This document shows positions 58,296-64,000 of a DNA stretch of 64,000 nucleotides, in pieces (the stretch's first letter is position 1; every line of letters starts with the position of its first letter). Source of the stretch: JBBSNV01 sp964458605 (lineage in GTDB: Bacteria; Pseudomonadota; Alphaproteobacteria; Reyranellales; JAQSWP01); NCBI GenBank assembly GCA_964458605.1, contig CAYWLS010000003.1:62001-126000 (forward strand), given 5' to 3'. Below the pieces are notes generated by a model. The model ran no database searches and was not told the origin of the DNA. It saw only the letters and a list, made by a program, of their open reading frames with translations. The position numbers and the translations under genes are program-made.

Positions 58296-59546
58296 CTAGG
58301 ACGCCTTGGCCGGGATCTTGTTGAACGGCACGTCCTTGTCGACCCGCACATCCGCCGGCAGGCCCAGCACGCGCTCGGCGATGATGTTGCGCAGGATCTC
58401 GTCGGTGCCGCCCTCGATGCGGGTGGCCGGCGAGCGCAAGGCCATGGCCTGGAACCGCGCGGCATCGGCGGCGTCCCTGGGATCGAGCAGCACGCCGGCC
58501 TCGCCCTGCAGGTCGAGCGCGAAGGCGGCGATCTCCTGCATCATCGAGCCGGCCACCAGCTTGCCGATCGAGTTCTCCGGCCCCGGCCGTTCGCCCTTGG
58601 ACAGCGCCGAGATGGCGCGGAAGGCGGTGTATTTCAGGCCGCTGGCGCGCACCGCCCAGTTGGCGAGCTTGGCGCGCACCATCTTGTCGGCGATGGCGGG
58701 ACCGTCCGCCGTCTCCAGCCGCGAGACGAATTCGAACAGCTCGGGGAAGCCGGTCGGCATGCCCGCACCGATCGACAGGCGCTCGTTCATCAGGGTGGTC
58801 AGCGAGACGTTCCAGCCATTGCCGACCTCGCCCAGGCGCTGCGAATCGGGAATGCGCACGTCGGTGAAGAACACCTCGTTGAAGCCGGACTGGCCGTTGA
58901 CCTGCCGGATCGGCCGCACCTCCACGCCGGGCGTCTTCATGTCCAGGAAGAACATGGTCAGCCCCTTGTGCTTCGGGACTGTAGGATCGGTGCGCGCGAC
59001 CAGCAGGCCCCAATCGGAATAATGGGCGCCGGAAGTCCAGATCTTCTGGCCGTTGACGATCCAATCACCGGAGCCGTCGGTGGCGCGCTCGGCGCGGGTG
59101 CGCAGCCCGGCCAGGTCGGAGCCGCCGGCCGGCTCGGAGAAGAGCTGGCACCAGATCTCCTGGCCCGAGGCCAAGGGCGGCAGGCGCTTCTTCTTCTCTT
59201 CTTCGCTGCCCCAGGCCATCACGGTGGGACCGCACATGCCCTGGCCGATCAGGAACACGCCCGACAGCTTGGCGTAGACGCCTTCTTCCTGCTGCCAGAT
59301 GACGCGCTGGATCGGCGTGGCGCCGCGGCCGCCATATTCCCGGGGCCAGTGCAGGCAGGCCCAACCGGCATCGTATTTTTTCTTCTGCCAGGCCTTGGAG
59401 ATCTTGATGGCGTCAGGGCTGCGCAGCGAGGCGGCGAAACCCACGGCCTTCAACTCCTCCTCGAGTTCCTTGGGCGCGTTGGCGTCGATCCAGCCGCGCA
59501 CCTCCTGACGGAATTTGGCTTCTTCCGGCGTGTCGTCGAAATTCAT
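58296..59546 (-). CDS. Acyl-CoA dehydrogenase
   Basis: A 416-residue FAD enzyme: MNFDDTPEEAKFRQEVRGWI, CQLFSEPAGGSDLAGLRTRA, SGAHYSDWGLLVARTDPTVP, FNEVFFTDVRIPDSQRLGEV and GGTDEILRNIIAERVLGLP. It belongs to the long acyl-CoA dehydrogenase group seen in pairs with a second, smaller one; the gene at 59560 is that partner (13-base gap, same strand). Such pairs degrade steroid side-chains or unusual acyl-CoAs. Confidence 0.92.
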   Translation of the reverse strand: MNFDDTPEEAKFRQEVRGWIDANAPKELEEELKAVGFAASLRSPDAIKISKAWQKKKYDAGWACLHWPREYGGRGATPIQRVIWQQEEGVYAKLSGVFLIGQGMCGPTVMAWGSEEEKKKRLPPLASGQEIWCQLFSEPAGGSDLAGLRTRAERATDGSGDWIVNGQKIWTSGAHYSDWGLLVARTDPTVPKHKGLTMFFLDMKTPGVEVRPIRQVNGQSGFNEVFFTDVRIPDSQRLGEVGNGWNVSLTTLMNERLSIGAGMPTGFPELFEFVSRLETADGPAIADKMVRAKLANWAVRASGLKYTAFRAISALSKGERPGPENSIGKLVAGSMMQEIAAFALDLQGEAGVLLDPRDAADAARFQAMALRSPATRIEGGTDEILRNIIAERVLGLPADVRVDKDVPFNKIPAKAS

Positions 59547-59559
59547 GACGCTCTCCTAT

Positions 59560-60696
59560 TCAGGCCGCGTTGGCGGCGTTGCGCGCGCGCAGGCGGTCGA
59601 TCAGCAGATTCTCCCAATGCGACTGGCTGCCCAAGGCGAGCGCCAGTTGATGCGAGCGGCGGTAATAGAGATGGCAGTCGAACTGCCAGGTGAAGCCCAT
59701 GCCGCCATGCACCTGGATGTTGTTCTTGGCGCAATGCTGGAAGGCTTGCGTGGCGCTGACGCGGGCCGTCGCCGCCGCCTCCGGCAGTTCGGCGGCGCCG
59801 GTCGACAGCGCCCAGGCCGCGTAATAGCAGTTGGACCGCGCCAGGGTGGCCGAGACATACATATCCGCCAGCATGTGCTTGATGGCCTGGAACGAGCCGA
59901 TCGGCCGGCCGAACGCCATGCGCTCCAGCGCATAGTCGCGGCCCATCTCCAGCGCCCGGTCGGCGCCGCCGACCTGCTCGAAGGCGATCAAGATCGCGGC
60001 GCGATTGAACACGTCAGCGATGACCGGCCAGCCCGCGCCGGCAGCGCCCAGCGGTTCGGCGGCGACGTCGGCGAAATCGAGGCGCGCCTGGGAGCGGGTC
60101 GGATCGACGGTTTCGACCTTGCTGCGCGTGACGCCCGGCGATTTGAGATCGACCAGGAACAGCGAGATCGCTCGCTCGTCGTTGCCGGTCCCGGTGCGGG
60201 CCGCCACCACGGCGAAGTCGGCGATGTCGCCGTCCAGCACCGGAATCTTGCTGCCGTTGAGCCGGCCGCCCGAGGCCGATGTCTTGATCGCCTTTGGCGT
60301 GACCTCGCCCACGCCCTCGGCGAAGGCGAAGCAGCCGATCGCCTCGCCGGCGGCAATCTTGGGCAGCCAGGCCTGCTTCTGCGCCTCGCTGCCGGCCGCC
60401 TTGAGGAATTCGGCACCGAGATAGACGGTCGAGGCGAAGGGCACCGGCGCCACGGCGCGGCCCAGCTCCTCGGCGATGACGCAGAGCTCCAGATAGCCCA
60501 GCCCCAGCCCGCCATGCTCCTCGGGGATGGCGGTGCCCAGGAACCCCATCGCCGCCATCTCTTTCCAGAGATTGCGATCATAGGATTCCGGCCCGTCGAG
60601 AATGACGCGGACGGCCTTGCTCGAACATTTGTCGGCCAGGAAGCGGCGCGCGGTTTCCTTGAGCTGCTTCTGCTCGGCGGAGAAATCGAAATCCAT
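59560..60696 (-). CDS. Acyl-CoA dehydrogenase (paired partner)
   Basis: A 378-residue FAD enzyme: MDFDFSAEQKQLKETARRFL, CFAFAEGVGEVTPKAIKTSA, MAFGRPIGSFQAIKHMLADM and AKNNIQVHGGMGFTWQFDCH. The middle substrate region CFAFAEG is shorter than in the first copy. ATG 60696 was chosen as the family-normal start. It is first in the two-gene operon, which suggests a heteromeric enzyme with the next gene, as in FadE-type pairs. Confidence 0.9.
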   Translation of the reverse strand: MDFDFSAEQKQLKETARRFLADKCSSKAVRVILDGPESYDRNLWKEMAAMGFLGTAIPEEHGGLGLGYLELCVIAEELGRAVAPVPFASTVYLGAEFLKAAGSEAQKQAWLPKIAAGEAIGCFAFAEGVGEVTPKAIKTSASGGRLNGSKIPVLDGDIADFAVVAARTGTGNDERAISLFLVDLKSPGVTRSKVETVDPTRSQARLDFADVAAEPLGAAGAGWPVIADVFNRAAILIAFEQVGGADRALEMGRDYALERMAFGRPIGSFQAIKHMLADMYVSATLARSNCYYAAWALSTGAAELPEAAATARVSATQAFQHCAKNNIQVHGGMGFTWQFDCHLYYRRSHQLALALGSQSHWENLLIDRLRARNAANAA

Positions 60697-60819
60697 TCTT
60701 GTCCTCTTTGCCCAGGCTGCCTCGGGTTGCATTAGCATGGACGCAGCCAGCGAAGTTTCGCTTGGCGGCAGGCCGCGCGGCTATGTTTGGTTTTAGCATT
60801 TCCAGCCCGCGAGGGGACC

Positions 60820-61659
60820 ATGCCGCGCTTCACATTCCGCCAGGTCGACGTCTTCACCGCCCAGCCGTTCAAGGGCAACCCGCTGGCCGTGGTGGTCGAT
60901 GCCGAGGGCTTGAGCGATGCCCAGATGCAGCAGATCGCCAACTGGACCAATCTCAGCGAGACCACCTTCCTGATCCGGCCGACCGATCCCGGCGCGGACT
61001 ATAGAGTGCGCATCTTCACCACCGCACGCGAGCTGCCCTTCGCCGGCCACCCGACCCTGGGCAGTTGCCAGGTATGGCTCGACCAAGGCAACAAGCCCAA
61101 GGGCGAACACATCGTGCAGCAATGCGCGGCCGGGCTGGTGCGCATCAGGCGCGACGGGCGGCGCCTGGCCTTCGCCGCCCCGCCGCTGCTCAAGAGCGGC
61201 CCGGTCGAGCCCGCGCTGCTGGACCGGCTCGCCCGATCGCTGGGGCTGACGGCGGGGGACATCAAGGCATCGCAGTGGATCGACAACGGGCCGGGCTGGG
61301 TCGGCGCGATGCTGGGCTCGCGCCGGCAATTGCTGGAGGTGAAATGCGACTATGCCATGCTGGGCCAGCGCGCGCTGGGCGTGGTGGCGCCGTGCGATCC
61401 ACAACGCGACGGCATCGACGTGCAGTTCGAACTGCGCGGCTTCGCCGGCTTCCTCGGCATCGAGGATCCGGTGACCGGCAGCCTCAATGCCAGCATGGCG
61501 CAGTGGCTGATCGGCGCCGGTATCGCGCCGCCCAACTACGTCGCCGCCCAGGGCACGGCGCTGGGTCGCGCCGGCCGCATCCATGTCAGCCAGCAGGGCG
61601 GCGACATCTGGATCGGCGGCGACACGGTGACGTGCGTGGAGGGGACGTTGAGCCTCTAG
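60820..61659 (+). CDS. PhzF family protein (phenazine-biosynthesis-like isomerase fold)
   Basis: A 279-residue protein with MPRFTFRQVDVFTAQPFKGN (catalytic-region start), NLSETTFLI (active-site E), FTTARELPFAGHPTLGS and GFLGIEDPVTGSLNASMAQW. The NLSETTF and AGHPT boxes are the family's conserved active-site motifs. It is divergent from the acyl-CoA dehydrogenases; start at ATG 60820 follows GAGGGGACC. PhzF relatives act on many small molecules, so the role here is unknown. Confidence 0.9.
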   Translation: MPRFTFRQVDVFTAQPFKGNPLAVVVDAEGLSDAQMQQIANWTNLSETTFLIRPTDPGADYRVRIFTTARELPFAGHPTLGSCQVWLDQGNKPKGEHIVQQCAAGLVRIRRDGRRLAFAAPPLLKSGPVEPALLDRLARSLGLTAGDIKASQWIDNGPGWVGAMLGSRRQLLEVKCDYAMLGQRALGVVAPCDPQRDGIDVQFELRGFAGFLGIEDPVTGSLNASMAQWLIGAGIAPPNYVAAQGTALGRAGRIHVSQQGGDIWIGGDTVTCVEGTLSL

Positions 61660-61662
61660 GGC

Positions 61663-62493
61663 TCATCGATTGACCGGCGTCTGCAGCGGCGGCGAGCCGG
61701 CCGTCGTGCCGGCGTCGATCGGCAGCACGATGCCGGTCACCCAGCGCGCATCGTCCGACGCCAGATAGACCACGCCGGCGCCGACATCCCAGCCGCTGCC
61801 CTCGATGCCCAGCATCGAGCGCTTGGCGCGCGCCGCGCGCAGCTCGGGCGCCATGCCATCGGCATAGACCATCGGCGTGTAGACCATGCCGGGGCAGATG
61901 CAGTTGACCCGGATGCCGTCCTTGCCATGCTGCGCCGCCATGGCGCGGCTCATGTTGATCACCGCGCCCTTGGAGGTGGGATAGAGCAGATGCGGATGGC
62001 CGCCGCGCATGCCGGCCACCGAGGCGATATTAACGATCGCGCCGCCGCCCTGGCGCATTATCGCCGGGATGGCGTATTTGGCCATCAGCATCATCGAGGT
62101 GACGTTGACCAGCAAGCCTCGGGTCCAGGCTGTCACATCGACCTCGACGGCGGTGCCGGGCGGGCCGCCGATGCCGACATTGTTGACCAGCACGTCGAGC
62201 CGGCCGAAGCGTTGCAGCGCAGTCTCGACGCCGGCCTGGCAATCGGCCGGCTGGGTGACATCGGCCTCCAGCACGATGGCTTCGCCGCCTTCGGCCGCGA
62301 TCATGTCATGGGTGCGCTGCACCCATTCGCGCCGGTTGTCGAGCAGCACCAGCCTGGCGCCCGAGCGCGCCAGCAGGATCGCGGCGGCGCGGCCATTGCC
62401 GATGCCATCGGCGCGCGAGCCCGCGCCCGTGACCAGCGCCACCTTGCCGTCGAGCCGCTGGTCCCGGCGCATGACGGGCGCATAGTCGGTCAT
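61663..62493 (-). CDS. Short-chain dehydrogenase/reductase (SDR)
   Basis: A 276-residue classical SDR. NAD-binding start VALVTGAGSRADGIGNGRAA (a slightly extended TGxxxGxG), NNVGIGGPPG, active-site Ser in VNIASVAGMRGG and the YxxxK motif in LYPTSKGAVIN. It ends VGAGVVYLASDDARWVTGIV, typical of FabG-like enzymes. It is convergent with the PhzF gene (4-base gap). Confidence 0.9.
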   Translation of the reverse strand: MTDYAPVMRRDQRLDGKVALVTGAGSRADGIGNGRAAAILLARSGARLVLLDNRREWVQRTHDMIAAEGGEAIVLEADVTQPADCQAGVETALQRFGRLDVLVNNVGIGGPPGTAVEVDVTAWTRGLLVNVTSMMLMAKYAIPAIMRQGGGAIVNIASVAGMRGGHPHLLYPTSKGAVINMSRAMAAQHGKDGIRVNCICPGMVYTPMVYADGMAPELRAARAKRSMLGIEGSGWDVGAGVVYLASDDARWVTGIVLPIDAGTTAGSPPLQTPVNR

Positions 62494-62573
62494 GATGTCC
62501 TCCCTGTGGTTTTGGGAGGAGCTTGCCGCGTCGGCCTTGGTGGCGCCAGCCTCGGCGACTCAGAACTCGCGGA

Positions 62574-63012
62574 TCAGAACTCGACGTCGAGTTCTTCCAC
62601 TTCGTCCGCTCGGTCCTGGCCGAGTCGAACCATTCGACCATCGTCGGCAGCGCCAGGATGCGGTGGCGATAGGCGGCGGCATCGCCGTCCAGCGTCACAT
62701 CGCAGGGCAGGAAGCGGCTGCACACCGGGCGCGTACATGGCGTCGGCCATGTCCGGCGCGCCGCCGAACAGGAACGGGCCGCCCGACTTCTCCAGGCATT
62801 CGCGCCACACCGTCAGCACGCGGTCGATATCGGCCTGGGCGCCGGCCCAGATCTTGGACTTGGGATAATGCGCCTTGATGTTCATCGGCAGCGCCGAGCG
62901 CAGATTGGCGAAGCCCGAATGCATCTCGCCGCACACCGAGCGGCAGCGCGCGCTTCCCGATCGGTCGGCAGCAATCCCGCCTGCGGCCTGATCCCGGCGG
63001 GATATTCCATCC
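62574..63012 (-). pseudogene. Decayed glutathione S-transferase gene
   Basis: Minus-strand fragments match the C-terminal half of a glutathione S-transferase: RCRSVCGEMHSGFANLRSAL, then IKAHYPKSKIWAGAQADIDR and FLFGGAPDMADAMYAP, then in the next frame CSRFLPCDVTLDGDAAAYRH and LPTMVEWFDSARTER, then in the first frame DEVEELDVEF and a stop. That needs an insertion near 62728 and a compensating indel near 62610; a third frame change near 62950 links an upstream LLPTDREARA. The N-terminal thioredoxin-like half was not found, so it is truncated and inactive. The 248 bases from here to the next gene hold nothing recognisable. Confidence 0.72.
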
Positions 63013-63260
63013 CTCGCCACCGACTAGCCTGGCTCCGGCTTCGCCGGCGCGCCACCGGGCTGGAATTCGCCGCAAATTCGGCCAATCTTCGCAATAGAAT
63101 GGATCGACGGATGGGCTTTTCCAGCCGTCCGCACCGCGCGGCGGCGGGATTTACCCCATCCGTCGCGCGTAGAAACCATGGGGCCGCCGTGGCGGCAGCG
63201 AAAGGTCCGGGGCCGGGCCGACGACAGCAGCAATCGAACGTGTCGCCGCGGGGCAAGGAA

Positions 63261-64000
63261 ATGGGATTTTGGCATGGCGTTTCAGGGCCTTCGACCGGCC
63301 GGCCGCGGCTGTTGGCGGTGGCGATCGTGATCGCCGCCGGGCTGTCGTTCGCCCCCGCCGCCCATGCCGAGGAGGGGTTTTTCGGCCGCGTGCTGAGCTT
63401 CTTCGGGCTGGGCGGCGGCGACAAGGACCAGACGCCGATCGCCGATCCCGTGCCCTACACGGTCAAGCTGACCGTGACCGGCAAGGACGGCGACCTGCAT
63501 GACGCGATCGAGAATGCCTCGACGCTCGAGACGCTGAAGAAGACGCCGCCTTCGGGCAGCGCCGGGCTGCTGCGCCGCGCCACTGCCGATCTCGACCGCA
63601 TCACCGCCGCGCTGTACGGCCAGGGCTATTACGCCGGCAAGATCGACATCACCCTGGCCGGCAAGCCGGCCGGTGCCACCGACGTCATCGCCGCCATCGA
63701 CCAGGCCCGCGCGGCGGGCAAGGTGCCGGTGGCGATCGCCGTCGATCCGGGTCCGCTTTTCAAGTTCGGCGCCATCAAGCTGCTCGACGCCAAGACCAGG
63801 CAGCCGCTGGAAGGCAAGCTGCCCAGCCTGCACGAGATCGATCTGGAGCCGGGCAAGACCGCCATGGCGACCAAGATCGATCCGGCCGGCGCGGCGGTGA
63901 CCGACGCGCTGCGCGAACGCGGCTATCCCTTCGCCAAGGTAGCACGCAAGAGCGTGGTGGCCGACCACGCCACCAACCAGCTCAACGTGACCTTCTTCTT
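63261..64000 (+). CDS. Outer-membrane assembly/autotransporter protein (TamA/BamA-like), 5' part
   Basis: About 246 residues visible before the window ends. Signal peptide MGFWHGVSGPSTGRPRLLAV then AIVIAAGLSFAPAAHAEEG, with cleavage near AHA. The mature part has POTRA-like repeats: PYTVKLTVTGKDGDLHDAIE, DLDRITAALYGQGYYAGKI, AVDPGPLFKFGAI and TDALRERGYPFAKVARKSVV. The pattern of five-strand/helix POTRA units before a beta-barrel is that of TamA, which with TamB helps autotransporter assembly. The ATG at 63261 has AAGGAA touching it. The barrel lies beyond the window. Confidence 0.82.
   Translation, partial: MGFWHGVSGPSTGRPRLLAVAIVIAAGLSFAPAAHAEEGFFGRVLSFFGLGGGDKDQTPIADPVPYTVKLTVTGKDGDLHDAIENASTLETLKKTPPSGSAGLLRRATADLDRITAALYGQGYYAGKIDITLAGKPAGATDVIAAIDQARAAGKVPVAIAVDPGPLFKFGAIKLLDAKTRQPLEGKLPSLHEIDLEPGKTAMATKIDPAGAAVTDALRERGYPFAKVARKSVVADHATNQLNVTFF

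Noticed and set aside
57889..59064. A 391-residue protein including the collagen-like repeat
   Set aside because: Most of it is an antisense-type shadow of the acyl-CoA dehydrogenase frame, and the collagen-like part is frameshifted.

Overview
The window is visibly GC-rich, gene-dense DNA of an alphaproteobacterium, probably a soil or plant-associated member of the Hyphomicrobiales or Rhodospirillales. The strongest taxonomic evidence is a PhyR/NepR/EcfG general stress response locus, which is known only from Alphaproteobacteria. A RutR-type pyrimidine regulon, many ABC and TRAP importers, and acyl-CoA and CoA-transferase genes fit the same picture. No tRNA, rRNA, CRISPR array, transposase or prophage was seen. 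Two genes run off the ends: an acyl-CoA carboxylase on the left and a BamA/TamA-type outer-membrane protein on the right.

Region 1 (1-19.7 kb) holds the carboxylase, a metallo-beta-lactamase-fold hydrolase, an MFS exporter and a TauD dioxygenase. These are followed by a reductive pyrimidine degradation unit: dihydropyrimidinase (+), and on the other strand preT-preA, an M20 amidohydrolase and an ABC importer. rutR and upp follow. An exact RutR palindrome lies before the dihydropyrimidinase and a near-exact one lies between preT and rutR. This suggests one uracil-responsive regulon for uptake, reduction, ring opening and decarbamoylation, with upp for salvage. Esterase, alpha/beta-hydrolase and CaiB-type CoA-transferase genes follow.

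Region 2 (19.8-27.5 kb) contains a palindrome array, a thiolase-like protein, an EmrB-type MFS pump, a universal stress protein, an acyl-CoA dehydrogenase, an enoyl-CoA hydratase and queC. queC overlaps a gene for a transglutaminase-like protein.

Region 3 (27.8-38.5 kb) is a general stress response island: phyR, a divergent nepR, an ecfG-type sigma gene, a membrane HisKA_2/HWE kinase, a second ECF sigma factor with a tiny anti-sigma-like partner, and many small stress proteins (CsbD, DUF883, DUF1328, PRC-barrel, OmpA-like, a 48-residue membrane protein). Ten sites match the EcfG promoter (GGAAC-N16/17-CGTT, some with one mismatch), nearly all directly upstream of these genes. The island also contains a divergent pair that looks like a degenerate PhyR and a HisKA_2 pseudokinase.

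Region 4 (38.6-55.8 kb) is import and catabolism: a complete branched-chain-amino-acid-type ABC importer, two secreted paralogues, a TRAP importer, a PhyH dioxygenase, two IclR regulators, an HpcH/HpaI aldolase and a second TRAP importer. A repeated TCCA-N5-TGGA motif flanks the second IclR/aldolase divergent pair.

Region 5 (56-64 kb) opens with a two-domain glycosyltransferase whose C-terminal half resembles animal collagen galactosyltransferases (COLGALT). It lies 93 bp from a frameshifted Gly-X-Y collagen-like remnant. Then come two acyl-CoA dehydrogenases, a PhzF-like protein, an SDR, a decayed glutathione S-transferase gene and the TamA-like start.
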